Source: Quatrionicoccus australiensis
GTDB taxonomy: Bacteria > Pseudomonadota > Gammaproteobacteria > Burkholderiales > Rhodocyclaceae
Assembly (NCBI RefSeq): GCF_020510525.1
Contig: NZ_CP075188.1
Span: forward strand, 248,001 to 312,000
Reading direction: 5' to 3'
DNA length: 64,000 bases
The position numbers were made by a program, and so were the translations under genes. Each line of letters begins with the position of its first letter. The first letter of the stretch is position 1. The notes under the pieces were generated by a model that ran no database searches, was not told the origin of the DNA, and saw nothing but the letters and a program-made list of their open reading frames with translations. This document shows positions 18,384 through 27,030 of the stretch, piece by piece.

Positions 18384-19537
18384 GCGGTTCGGGGCCGCTG
18401 GCCGGCATCAAGGTCGTCGAGTTTGCCGGGATCGGTCCCGGTCCATTCTGCGGCATGCTGCTCGCCGACATGGGGGCGGAAGTCACGCTGCTTGAGCGGG
18501 CCGGAGGCACGTTCGCCTCGCAACTGTTTGGCGGGGGGCACAAGGCGGTAGCCAATCGAGGCAAGAAATCCCTGTGCATCGATCTCAAGAATCCGGAAGC
18601 CAAGGCCCTGGTCATGCAGCTGATTGGCGAGGCCGACGTGCTGATCGAAGGGTTTCGTCCCGGCGTCATGGAAAGACTGGGTTTCGGGCCGGACACCTGT
18701 CTGGCGCTCAACCCGCGTCTGATCTACGGCCGCATGACGGGTTGGGGCCAAAGCGGTCCGCTTGCCGCCCGGGCTGGCCATGATGCAAATTACGCGGCAC
18801 TGGCCGGTGTGCTGGATACCGGGCGTCGCCATGGTGGCGCGCCGTGGGCCCCACCGACCCTGATCGGCGATATGGGTGGTGGCGGACTGATGCTCGCCTG
18901 GGGAATTGCCTGTGCGCTGATCGAGGCCCGCAGCAGCGGCCAGGGCCAGGTCATCGACGCGGCGATGTGCGAGGGGGCTGCGGTGCTTGCCCATGGCTTG
19001 TTCAATCTCGACGCGCTGGGCGAGTGGCAGGGCAAGTGCGCGATTGATTCGAGTGCCCCGTTTTACGACGTATACGCCTGTGCCGATGGGCAGTGGATCA
19101 GCGTCTGTCCGCTTGAGCCGCAGTTTTACCGGACTTTTCTCGAGCGGCTGGGCCTGGCGAGTGATCCGGACTTCAGCGGGCAGCAATACGACACGATGCG
19201 CTGGCCGGTCATGAAGCAGCGCCTGGCTGCAATCTTTGCCAGTGCGCCGCGCGCGCACTGGGAGCAAGTGTTCGATGACACCGACGATTGTGTCTGGCCG
19301 GTCCTGTCCATGCAGGACGCACCGTTGCATCCGCACAATCAGGCGCGGGAGGCCTTTGTCGATATTGCCGGTGTGCGCCAGCCGGCACCGGCGCCGCGCT
19401 TTTCCCGTACGCCTGGCAGTATTCAGAGTCCGCCGCCGCTGCTCGGCGAGCATACGCAGCAGCGCCTGCTGGATCTGGGGCTGTCGAGCGAGGAAATCGC
19501 GCGCCTGGTCGCTCTCGGCGCAGTTTCAGTCGCCTAG
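18380..19537 (+). CDS. alpha-methylacyl-CoA racemase-like family III CoA transferase
   Basis: 385 residues from a GTG overlapping the previous stop (GTGA); a TTG 9 bases upstream is possible. The N-terminus (LAGIKVVEFAGIGPGPFCGMLLADMGAEV) is typical of the family. GHDANYAAL gives His134 and IGDMGGGG gives Asp164, spaced 30 residues apart exactly as the catalytic His/Asp pair of alpha-methylacyl-CoA racemases. It would epimerise 2-methyl-branched acyl-CoAs. As last gene of the cluster it suggests the imported acid is branched, for instance isoprenoid or sterol side-chain derived; that is inference. Confidence 0.85.
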   Translation: MSGSGPLAGIKVVEFAGIGPGPFCGMLLADMGAEVTLLERAGGTFASQLFGGGHKAVANRGKKSLCIDLKNPEAKALVMQLIGEADVLIEGFRPGVMERLGFGPDTCLALNPRLIYGRMTGWGQSGPLAARAGHDANYAALAGVLDTGRRHGGAPWAPPTLIGDMGGGGLMLAWGIACALIEARSSGQGQVIDAAMCEGAAVLAHGLFNLDALGEWQGKCAIDSSAPFYDVYACADGQWISVCPLEPQFYRTFLERLGLASDPDFSGQQYDTMRWPVMKQRLAAIFASAPRAHWEQVFDDTDDCVWPVLSMQDAPLHPHNQAREAFVDIAGVRQPAPAPRFSRTPGSIQSPPPLLGEHTQQRLLDLGLSSEEIARLVALGAVSVA

Positions 19538-19560
19538 GCGGGGCGGGCGGCTCTAGCTGC

Positions 19561-20427
19561 TCAGCGCCCGCTGGCCCGCCCGAACAGGCCGCGCACTGCT
19601 TCCTGCAAGTCGGCCGGCAGCACGACGACCTTGGCGTTGTCTTTCTCGCCCATGCGTTCCAGTGCCTGGATGTATTTTTCACCGAGCATGTAGGACATCG
19701 GTCCGGTCTGGTCGCCGATCGCCGCGGTGATGCGGCGGATTGCCTCGGCCGAGGCTTCGGCCAGCATGACCTGGGCGTTGGCATCGCGCTTGGCGGATTC
19801 GAGGCGCGCTTCGGCTTCGAGAATGGCCGCCTGCTTGGCGCCTTCCGCCCGGATCACCACGGCCTTGCGCTCGCGCTCGGCGGCGGCCTGCATTTCCATG
19901 GCGCGCTGCATCGACTCCGAGGGCTTGATGTCCTGGATCTCGACGGATTTGACCGTCAAACCCCAGTCGACCGCTTCGTCGGCAATGCTTTCGCGCAGCC
20001 GGGCCTTGATCTTGTCGCGCGATGACAGCGCCTCGTCGAGCTCCATTTCGCCGACGATGGAGCGCAGCGTGGTCATGATCAGGTTGCGGATGGCTTCGGA
20101 GAAGTCGGTAATGCCATAGACCGCCTTGACCGGATCGGTGACCTTGATGAAGGCGATGGCATTGGTCAGGATCACCGCGTTGTCGCGGGTAATCACTTCC
20201 TGTTCCTGGACGTCGAGGATGATGTCCTTGGTGACCAGCTGATAGGCCACCTTGTCGAGATAGGGGATGACGATGTTGAGACCGGGCTTGAGGGTGCCAT
20301 GGTATTTCCCCAGGCGTTCGACGATCCACTCCTCGCCCTGCGGCACGATGCGCACGCCCTTGGCGATGGTGACGACAGCAAAGGCCAGGAGGGCGAGAAC
20401 GACGACAAAACCGGCACTGAATTCCAT
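19561..20427 (-). CDS. SPFH/Band-7 membrane protein (QmcA/stomatin-like)
   Basis: 288 residues: one N-terminal TM helix, then a Band-7 domain (VPQGEEWIVERLGKY) and a helical C-terminal half with EMQAAAERERKAVVIRAEG. Such proteins oligomerise in membrane microdomains. It follows the NfeD gene by 12 bases on the same strand, the classic SPFH/NfeD pairing in membrane quality control. Confidence 0.92.
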   Translation of the reverse strand: MEFSAGFVVVLALLAFAVVTIAKGVRIVPQGEEWIVERLGKYHGTLKPGLNIVIPYLDKVAYQLVTKDIILDVQEQEVITRDNAVILTNAIAFIKVTDPVKAVYGITDFSEAIRNLIMTTLRSIVGEMELDEALSSRDKIKARLRESIADEAVDWGLTVKSVEIQDIKPSESMQRAMEMQAAAERERKAVVIRAEGAKQAAILEAEARLESAKRDANAQVMLAEASAEAIRRITAAIGDQTGPMSYMLGEKYIQALERMGEKDNAKVVVLPADLQEAVRGLFGRASGR

Positions 20428-20439
20428 TTTTCCGACTCC

Positions 20440-20883
20440 TTAAGCCTTGCTGACCTTGAGAAAACTACCTTCGACGGCTACGACGCGCACCCGTTCGCCG
20501 GCTGCGATCGCCGCATCGGCGATGCAAGCCCATTCTTCGGAACCAAGCAGGGGGCGCTGGAAACGCACCTTGCCGCGCGCGAAGGGGGCAACCGCACCGA
20601 CCAGCAGGCCGACTTCGCCGATGACCTCGCCATCTGCGGTGCCGATGCGGGTCTTCTGAAAGCTCTGCTTGAATACCTTGAACCAGAGGATGACCAGCGC
20701 CAGCGAGGCCAGCGTCCAGGTGGCGACCTGGGCGGTTGCCGAGAGTTCAGGAAACAGCAGCATGAGCAGGCCGACGAGTAGCGCACCGAGCCCGAACCAG
20801 ATGACGAAAAAAGCCGGGATCGCGAGTTCGGCGATGATCAGCGTGATGCCGCCAACAATCCACATCCACCATTCGAAAGTCAT
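20440..20883 (-). CDS. NfeD-family membrane protein
   Basis: 147 residues: three TM helices in the first half (starting WWMWIVGGITLIIAELAIP) and a C-terminal OB-fold (GEVGLLVGAVAPFARGKVRF ... GERVRVVAVEGSFLKV). This is the short NfeD type without the ClpP-like protease domain. It is the first gene of the pair with the SPFH protein and likely its partner. Confidence 0.9.
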   Translation of the reverse strand: MTFEWWMWIVGGITLIIAELAIPAFFVIWFGLGALLVGLLMLLFPELSATAQVATWTLASLALVILWFKVFKQSFQKTRIGTADGEVIGEVGLLVGAVAPFARGKVRFQRPLLGSEEWACIADAAIAAGERVRVVAVEGSFLKVSKA

Positions 20884-20980
20884 TTTTCTCTCCTGTGGTG
20901 GCGAGTATTTCGGGTTTGCCGGGGCAGGTCAAGCGGCAAAGTGTTTTGGCGCGGGGCGTGGCAAGCCATAAAATGACCGC

Positions 20981-21877
20981 ATGAACACCGCCCTGCTCCT
21001 GCTTCCCGACTTTTCGCTGATCCTGCTTGGCGCCGCCATCCGGCGCTGGATGCATCTCGGTGACCATTTCTGGAACGGGGTCGAAAAGCTGGTTTATTTC
21101 ATCCTGTTTCCGGCTCTGCTGATCAACGCCATCATCAAGACCAGGCTCGATCTCGGCGCGGCGCTTCCCCTGCTGGCCACGGCTTTCATTGCGATGGCCG
21201 GGGCGATGCTGCTCGGCCTGTTGCCGAAGCTGTTCTCGCGTCTGCCGCCGCTGACCTTTGCCTCGCTCTTCCAGTGCGGCTACCGCTTCAATTCCTACAT
21301 CGCACTGGCCGTCGCCGGCATGCTGTTCGGCTCGCCGGGCATTGCCACCATGGGCTTGATCGTCGGCACCGCCGTGCCGGTGGTCAATCTGGTTTCGGTG
21401 TGGATGCTGGCCCGCCATGGCGAATCCGGCCTGTGGCGGGAAGTGGCGCGCAATCCGCTGATCTGGGGCACCTTCGCCGGCTTCCTGCTCAATCTCGCCG
21501 GCTTCGTGCCGCCGGCGCCGGTACAGGCATTTCTGGGCCGCCTGGCCGATGCCTCGATTGCGCTCGGCTTGATCGCCGTTGGCGCGGCGTTGCGTCTGGA
21601 AAGTTCGCCCGGCGTGCGCGGCTTTTCCTTGTGGCTGCTTGCCGTCAAGTTGCTCGCCCTGCCGCTGATTGCCGTCTTTGTCGGGCAGTACTTCGGGCTG
21701 GCCGGGCTCAATTACCAGGTGGTGGTGTTGTTTGCCGCCTTGCCGACCGCTTCGTCGGCCTACATTCTGGCGATGCGCATGGGCGGGGACGGCAAGAGCG
21801 TCGCCTGGCTGATTTCCGCGACGACGCTCGGTTCCATGCTGACGCTGCCCCTGTGGGCAGCGTATCTGCTCGGCTGA
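20981..21877 (+). CDS. AEC family permease
   Basis: 298 residues, about ten hydrophobic segments in two inverted halves, with the conserved Asn-containing regions of auxin-efflux-carrier-like transporters (LINAIIKTRLD near residue 48, QVVVLFAALPTASSAYILA near 250). The substrate is probably a small organic anion. It is divergent from the NfeD gene and ends directly against phaM. Confidence 0.85.
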   Translation: MNTALLLLPDFSLILLGAAIRRWMHLGDHFWNGVEKLVYFILFPALLINAIIKTRLDLGAALPLLATAFIAMAGAMLLGLLPKLFSRLPPLTFASLFQCGYRFNSYIALAVAGMLFGSPGIATMGLIVGTAVPVVNLVSVWMLARHGESGLWREVARNPLIWGTFAGFLLNLAGFVPPAPVQAFLGRLADASIALGLIAVGAALRLESSPGVRGFSLWLLAVKLLALPLIAVFVGQYFGLAGLNYQVVVLFAALPTASSAYILAMRMGGDGKSVAWLISATTLGSMLTLPLWAAYLLG

Positions 21878-22339
21878 TCAGTCTTTCTTGCTGCGCCGGC
21901 TGGCCGGCTTTTCGGCCGGCTTCGCTTCGGCGCTTGCCTGGGTCGCCGCTTCGGCAGTCTGCTGCAGTTGCTCGCGCATCTGCTGCATCATCTGCCAGGG
22001 CCACATTGCGGCTTCGGAAAAGCCGCCCTGGGCCGGGTCGACCGCTGGCGCTTCTTCCGGAGCTCCGGCAGCCATCGACTTGGCAGCTTCGCTTGCCATC
22101 TGGCCCATGGCCTGTACGGTCGACACCGTGGTGCGTTGCATTTCCAGGCTCTGGATGGTCATTTGCAGCATCGACAGGTTCATGCGCAGCCAGCCTTCGA
22201 CCGCCTTCATGTCCTTGATCCGCTTGTCGAGTTCGTCGACGTCGAAGGTCGGTGCCACCATGCCCGGCAGCGAAAAGCCCATGTTGCCCCACATGTTGCG
22301 CATGAAGCCGAGCGGGTCGTTGTTTTGATCGTTTGCCAT
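21878..22339 (-). CDS. phaM: PhaM-like PHA granule regulatory protein
   Basis: 153 residues with an N-terminal PLGFMRNMWGNMGFSLPGM segment, a helical FDVDELDKRIKDMKAVEGWLRMNLSML core and a C-terminal Ala/Lys/Arg tail (KPAEKPASRRSKKD). This matches PhaM, which activates PHA synthase and ties granules to the nucleoid through its basic tail. Its stop abuts that of the AEC permease with no spacer (TGA/TCA at 21875-21880). Confidence 0.85.
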   Translation of the reverse strand: MANDQNNDPLGFMRNMWGNMGFSLPGMVAPTFDVDELDKRIKDMKAVEGWLRMNLSMLQMTIQSLEMQRTTVSTVQAMGQMASEAAKSMAAGAPEEAPAVDPAQGGFSEAAMWPWQMMQQMREQLQQTAEAATQASAEAKPAEKPASRRSKKD

Positions 22340-22426
22340 GTGTCTCTCCTCGGGGTGGATTTCATCATCTTAAACCACTTCGTCATGCAAAATGCTAAAT
22401 TAGCGCCCGTTGATAAGGGGGTCAGA

Positions 22427-23089
22427 ATGCTGAAGTTACTTGTCGTGGAAGATCATGCTCTGGTGCGCGAAGGTCTGGTGCGCCTGCTCGGGCAGATTGA
22501 AGAGGGGGCGCAGGTCTTCGAGGCGGCCGATTTCGAGTCGGCGCTCAACGTGCTCGATGGCGAAGGTGAATTCGATCTGGTCCTGCTTGACCTGGCCTTG
22601 CCCGGCATTGACGGTTTTGCCGGTCTCGACATCCTGCGCCGCCGCTACCCGGCGATGCCGGTGGCCGTGGTTTCGGCCTTTGATGACACGCCGACCGTCA
22701 CGCGCGTGATGAATCTCGGGGCGTCCGGTTTCATTCCCAAGGCTTTTTCCGGCGAGGCGCTGCTTGCCGCGGTGCGCGAAATCCTTGCCGGCAACCTGTT
22801 CCGTCCCTGCGGACAGGTCGGTGCCCGTCTCGATGACGCCAAGCCGGTCCCGCCGTCCAAGGTCAGCGTGCGCCCCGATGAAATCGGTCTGACCGATCGT
22901 CAGGCCCAGGTCCTGGCGCTGATGGTGCGTGGCCTGTCGAATCGTGATATCGCCGAGCAGTTGCAGTTGTCCGAAGGCACCGTGAAAATCCATGCGACCG
23001 CAGTTTTCAAGGCGCTCGGGGTGACCAGCCGGACCCAGGCGCTGGTCGCCGTCGCCCGTTATGGCGTCGATTTCGAAAGCGTCTTCTGA
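22427..23089 (+). CDS. NarL/LuxR-type response regulator
   Basis: 220 residues starting at the ATG 22427 (MLKLLVVEDH); longer in-frame starts upstream run over phaM and lack similarity. Receiver domain with acid pair Glu8/Asp9, phosphoacceptor Asp55 (LLDLALPG) and a Lys in IPKAFSG; C-terminal LuxR HTH with LTDRQAQVLALMVRGLSNRDIAEQL. It converges on a histidine kinase gene with a 31-base 3' overlap, and the two probably form a pair. Confidence 0.9.
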   Translation: MLKLLVVEDHALVREGLVRLLGQIEEGAQVFEAADFESALNVLDGEGEFDLVLLDLALPGIDGFAGLDILRRRYPAMPVAVVSAFDDTPTVTRVMNLGASGFIPKAFSGEALLAAVREILAGNLFRPCGQVGARLDDAKPVPPSKVSVRPDEIGLTDRQAQVLALMVRGLSNRDIAEQLQLSEGTVKIHATAVFKALGVTSRTQALVAVARYGVDFESVF

Positions 23090-25146
23090 AGCTGGCCTAG
23101 CAGGGCCCTGAACCTGGCCGGGCGAACCGGCAGGGGCAGGGCGTGGGCGCCGGGCGGCACGCTGGCCTGTGCGTCCTTGACCAGGACGATCAGTTGCGTG
23201 TCGGCGGTCAGTTCCCGGGCGACATCGTCGGCCAGTTCGGCGTCGGCGATGATGACCGAATGGCGCGGCAGGATGTCGTCGCCGCCGCCATCGGTATGCG
23301 TGATCTCGTAATCCCAGTGTTCGGCCAGGGCGATGCATTCGAGCATGGCCGGCGAACTGCCGATGCAGAATACCTTGCCGGCCGTTTGTGGCCTGGGTTC
23401 GACCGGCTCATGGGCCGGCCGTCCGCCGCGCACGCGCAATGCAAAGTTTGTCCCGCCGCCCAGACGCGAATTCAGGACGATGCTGGCGTTGAGAACGCGG
23501 GCCAGCCGGTCGACGATGGACAAGCCGAGGCCGAGTCCCTTGTTGTGCTCGCGTGCCGCGTTGCCGACCTGGTAAAACTCGGCAAAGATCGCTGCCTGGT
23601 GTTCCGGGGCGATCCCCATGCCGTTGTCGCGAACCTCGATCAGTACCTCTTCGCCGCGTTGTCTGGCGGCCACCAGCACGCGACCGCCGGGCGGGGTGTA
23701 GCGCAGGGCGTTGGAGACCAGGTTGGCAATGATCCGCTCGACCATCACCGGATCCGACTCCAGCCACAGGAGGGTGGGCCGGAAACGCAGCGTCTGCTTG
23801 CGGTCGACGGCTGCCCGCCGGCTCGAATTGGCAAGGCGTTCGAACAGGGGGCCGAGCGGGAACAGCCGGATTTCCGGCTTGATGCCGACGACATCGAGGC
23901 GCGAAATGTCGAGCAGTGAATCGAGCAGTTCGCCGAGCATCGCCGTCGAGGTCGAGATCTGTTCGGCCAGCCGGGGCAGCGCCTCGGTCGTGCCATTGCG
24001 CACCTGGCGCTGGAGGTCGGCGGCAAACAGCGACAGGGCGTGCAACGGTTGCCGCAAGTCGTGGCTGGCGGCAGCAAGAAAGCGGCTCTTGGCCCGATTG
24101 GCGCGTTCGGCCGTGTCCTTCTGTCCGGCCAGTTCAACCGTTGCGGTGCGCACGCGCGCTTCCAGGTGTTCATGTCCGGCCGCGAGTTCGGCGGTCAGGG
24201 CGGCCATTTCGCGCAGTTGGCGCCGGACCAGCAGGCCGCCGACCAGAAGGACGGTGGCGACGAGCACGGCGAGCGTACTCAGCTCGATCAGGCGGCTCTT
24301 CCAGCTGGCGAGCAGGGTGCTTTCCGGAATCGCGGTGAGGATGCGCAGATCGGCAAAGCCGGGTACCGGCGAGACCGAGATCAGCAGGTCGTTGCCGCTG
24401 GCCTGACCGGTTTCCGGGACATGGCCACGCAACTGGCCATTGAACAGCGTGTCGGCCGCGATCGAGCCGAGGATGGGCGACAGGCGGCTCAGGTCGGTCG
24501 GACGGCAGGAGGCGATGATCTGGCCTTTGGCATTGATCAGTACGGCCTCGAAGTCATCGGAAAGCCGGTTCGACCAGCAGAAATCCTGCAGATAGCTCGG
24601 CTCGATGGCAGCAAAGGCAATGCCGCTGAAGCTGTTGTTTTCACCGGTGATGCGATGGCCGACGGCATAAATGTAGCGGCCCGAGTTGCGCCCGACGTAA
24701 GGGCCGTAGGTGGCTGATTCGGCACCGTTGGCGATGGCCTCGAAATACGGGAGGTCCTGGACGTTGACGTGCGGTGTCGGGAAATAGGTCGAGATGAAGC
24801 GCTGGTCGCCATTGCGGTCGAAGATGATCAGGTCGCGCAATTGCGGCATGGCGCGCGAGTGGCGCTGGGCAACATATTCCCAGCCCTGGCTGGCTTCCCA
24901 TTTTTCCCAGTTGCGCCGGTTGTTCGACAGGTCGACGGCCATTTCGCGCAGCAGTACATCGACGGCTTCGAAGGCGCGTGCCGTGTGTTCGGCCATCATG
25001 ATGCCGAAGTGTTGCAGGCGACGTTCGCCAGCCTCGGTGTCGCGATGGCGGGCAAGCAGCAGGTCGGTGAGAAAGACGAAAAGAACGATCAGCGTGCCGA
25101 TCAGGGCAACGATAAGGGCGAGGGTTTCCGGCTTTCTCTTGAGCAT
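23059..25146 (-). CDS. Cache-domain histidine kinase with degenerate C-terminal receiver
   Basis: 695 residues from the ATG at 25146, which shares a base with the upstream methyltransferase stop (TGATG). Order: TM (about 10-30), periplasmic dCache region (about 40-280), TM (about 290-310), coiled coil, HisKA with SHDLRQPLHAL (His362), HATPase with DNGMGI and KGLGLGLSIVDRL. The last 110 residues look receiver-like but lack the acidic pair and the conserved Lys, so they cannot take part in normal phosphotransfer. Likely partner: the response regulator at 22427. Confidence 0.88.
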   Translation of the reverse strand: MLKRKPETLALIVALIGTLIVLFVFLTDLLLARHRDTEAGERRLQHFGIMMAEHTARAFEAVDVLLREMAVDLSNNRRNWEKWEASQGWEYVAQRHSRAMPQLRDLIIFDRNGDQRFISTYFPTPHVNVQDLPYFEAIANGAESATYGPYVGRNSGRYIYAVGHRITGENNSFSGIAFAAIEPSYLQDFCWSNRLSDDFEAVLINAKGQIIASCRPTDLSRLSPILGSIAADTLFNGQLRGHVPETGQASGNDLLISVSPVPGFADLRILTAIPESTLLASWKSRLIELSTLAVLVATVLLVGGLLVRRQLREMAALTAELAAGHEHLEARVRTATVELAGQKDTAERANRAKSRFLAAASHDLRQPLHALSLFAADLQRQVRNGTTEALPRLAEQISTSTAMLGELLDSLLDISRLDVVGIKPEIRLFPLGPLFERLANSSRRAAVDRKQTLRFRPTLLWLESDPVMVERIIANLVSNALRYTPPGGRVLVAARQRGEEVLIEVRDNGMGIAPEHQAAIFAEFYQVGNAAREHNKGLGLGLSIVDRLARVLNASIVLNSRLGGGTNFALRVRGGRPAHEPVEPRPQTAGKVFCIGSSPAMLECIALAEHWDYEITHTDGGGDDILPRHSVIIADAELADDVARELTADTQLIVLVKDAQASVPPGAHALPLPVRPARFRALLGQLQKTLSKSTP

Positions 25147-25895
25147 CAGCGCTGGTAGCAGTACAGCGGCCGGGGCGGCGTGCAGTCGACTTCGATGACG
25201 CGGTCGGGAGCGCGGCCGGGCACCGGGAAAGTGTTGCTGATGAACAGGCTGCCCGGCGCCATTTCGGCCTCGACCTTGTGCCACAGTTTTTCCATCGGGG
25301 CTGGCGAGAGGAAGGCGTAAACCACGTCGTAGTCGCCCAGCTTTGCCTGCCAGAGATCGTCCCAGCGCCACTGGATGTTGGGCCGGCCGAGGCTGAGCAC
25401 GCGGCCGACCAGCCAGGTCAGCGGTGCGTTCTCATAACCGGTGAAATGACTGTCCGGCAGGTGGTCGGCCAAGGGCACCGTGGTGCTGCCAAGGCCGGAA
25501 CCGAGATCGAGAAAGCGGCCAGGGCCGCGTTCGGCGAGCAGGTCGGCGAGCGCCTGTACGGTCTGCCGGTTGGACAGGTAGAGCGGTACCTGGCCGGACA
25601 GGGCGCCACGGTAAACCAGCAAAAGCAGCACAAAAGCGAGCAGGAACCAGCCTGGTTCGATATTCAGCCCCTGGGTCAGCCAGATCAGCGGCATGAAGCC
25701 GGCGTGCATGACACGCCACCACCATGGCTGCCGCGACAGGGTCGCAAAGATGAAGGCCACGCCGCCGATCGCCAGGCTGGTTTCCAGCCAGGGAATGGCG
25801 CCGACCTGCCAGCCAAAGTAGGGCCAGGCGAGCGACAGGACGAGAATGACAGCGGCCCCTTGCAGGGCGAATTGGCGTTGGGGAGTGGCAGACAT
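25146..25895 (-). CDS. membrane-anchored class I SAM-dependent methyltransferase-like protein
   Basis: 249 residues: four hydrophobic segments in the first 95 residues, then a Rossmann-type methyltransferase domain with FLDLGSGLGS (about 118-127), the acidic GYENAPL loop and a YDVVYAFLSP strand. The motif I glycines are intact so SAM binding is plausible. The substrate is unknown. Coupling by TGATG to the kinase gene is notable. Confidence 0.75.
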   Translation of the reverse strand: MSATPQRQFALQGAAVILVLSLAWPYFGWQVGAIPWLETSLAIGGVAFIFATLSRQPWWWRVMHAGFMPLIWLTQGLNIEPGWFLLAFVLLLLVYRGALSGQVPLYLSNRQTVQALADLLAERGPGRFLDLGSGLGSTTVPLADHLPDSHFTGYENAPLTWLVGRVLSLGRPNIQWRWDDLWQAKLGDYDVVYAFLSPAPMEKLWHKVEAEMAPGSLFISNTFPVPGRAPDRVIEVDCTPPRPLYCYQR

Positions 25896-25992
25896 GGCGC
25901 GATTCTAAGGGAAATATGCCGGCACGATCAGGTTTGCGGCATGGCAACCGGTTTTTGCCGTTCTGCGACGGTCGACCGTTGGCCGGGCTGAT

Positions 25993-26895
25993 TTATGCAC
26001 CGGCATTCAGGACGCTGCGCAACAGGTCGATGAAGGCGGTGGTCCGGGCCGGCAGCAGGCGGCGGCCGGGGGTCACGCACCAGATGGTGATGCCGGGCAA
26101 CTGCCACGCGGGCAGGATGCGCTTGAGCAGGCCCTGGGCGACCAGGTTTTCGGCAAAACGGTCGGTCAAGCCGACGATGCCCATGCCGTGCGCCGCCAGG
26201 TCGCGTTGCAGGCCGGGTGAGTTGGCGGCGAGCGGGCCGTTCGGCGTGCCTTCCCAGGTTTCGTTGCCGCGCGTCAGGCGCCAGGCTACGGCATCGCCAT
26301 TGCCGCCAATCAGCCCGAGGCCGATGTGACTGGTCAGGTCGGCCGGTGTCGTCGGCTCGCCGTAGCGCGCCAGATAGGCCGGGCTGGCATAGAGGCCGTT
26401 GTGCATCTGGCAGAGCTGGCGGGCGACCAGCGCGTTGTCGTCGGGCAGGCGGCTGGCGGCGCGGATGGCGATGTCGAAGCGTTCGGCCAGCAGGTCGACG
26501 CGGCGCGGCGACAGGTCGAGTTCGAGCCGTACTTCCGGGTAAGCGGCAGCGTATTGCAGGAGCAGGCGGGTCAGGTCCAGCTCGACGAAATCGGGCGGCA
26601 TCGAGACGCGCAGCACACCGCGCGGCATGGCCTGGCGATGCTGGGCAATGTCCGTCGCTGCCTCGGTTTCCTCAAGCAGACGCTTGGCATGCTCGAGAAT
26701 GCGTTCGCCGAACTCGGTGATGCTGAGGCGGCGCGTGCTACGCGTCAGCAGGCGCTCGCCGAGCTTGGCCTCGAGCGCGGTCAGGCGGCGCGACAGCGTC
26801 GATTTCGGCAGGCCGGCGCGTTCGGCAGCACGCGCGAAGCTGCCCGTCTCCATGATCAGCGCGAACAGCAGCAGGTCGTTGGCATCCAGGCTCAT
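25993..26895 (-). CDS. LysR-family transcriptional regulator
   Basis: 300 residues: N-terminal winged HTH (SFARAAERAGLPKSTLSRRLTALEAKLG) and a periplasmic-binding-like effector domain from about residue 90. It is divergent from the azoreductase, with a palindrome between them, so it probably controls azoR/pirin in response to quinones or phenolics; the effector is inferred from neighbours. Confidence 0.88.
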   Translation of the reverse strand: MSLDANDLLLFALIMETGSFARAAERAGLPKSTLSRRLTALEAKLGERLLTRSTRRLSITEFGERILEHAKRLLEETEAATDIAQHRQAMPRGVLRVSMPPDFVELDLTRLLLQYAAAYPEVRLELDLSPRRVDLLAERFDIAIRAASRLPDDNALVARQLCQMHNGLYASPAYLARYGEPTTPADLTSHIGLGLIGGNGDAVAWRLTRGNETWEGTPNGPLAANSPGLQRDLAAHGMGIVGLTDRFAENLVAQGLLKRILPAWQLPGITIWCVTPGRRLLPARTTAFIDLLRSVLNAGA

Positions 26896-26952
26896 GGCAG
26901 CTTATTGGTTCATTAATGGAATAATGATACCCAATCCGACGGCTTCCGGTGC

Positions 26953-26970
26953 GATATTGTTGTCAATATC
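26953..26970. promoter_or_regulatory. candidate LysR operator in the azoR promoter region
   Basis: GATATTG-TTGT-CAATATC is a perfect 7+7 palindrome in the divergent intergenic region, 60 bases upstream of the azoreductase ATG. AT-rich dyads of this size are typical LysR recognition sites. Confidence 0.45.
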
Positions 26971-27030
26971 ATCTGTTCCATGGTGTCGGCCTGACCGACC
27001 CGGAAAGCCAACCTCAACGGAGAAAAGATC

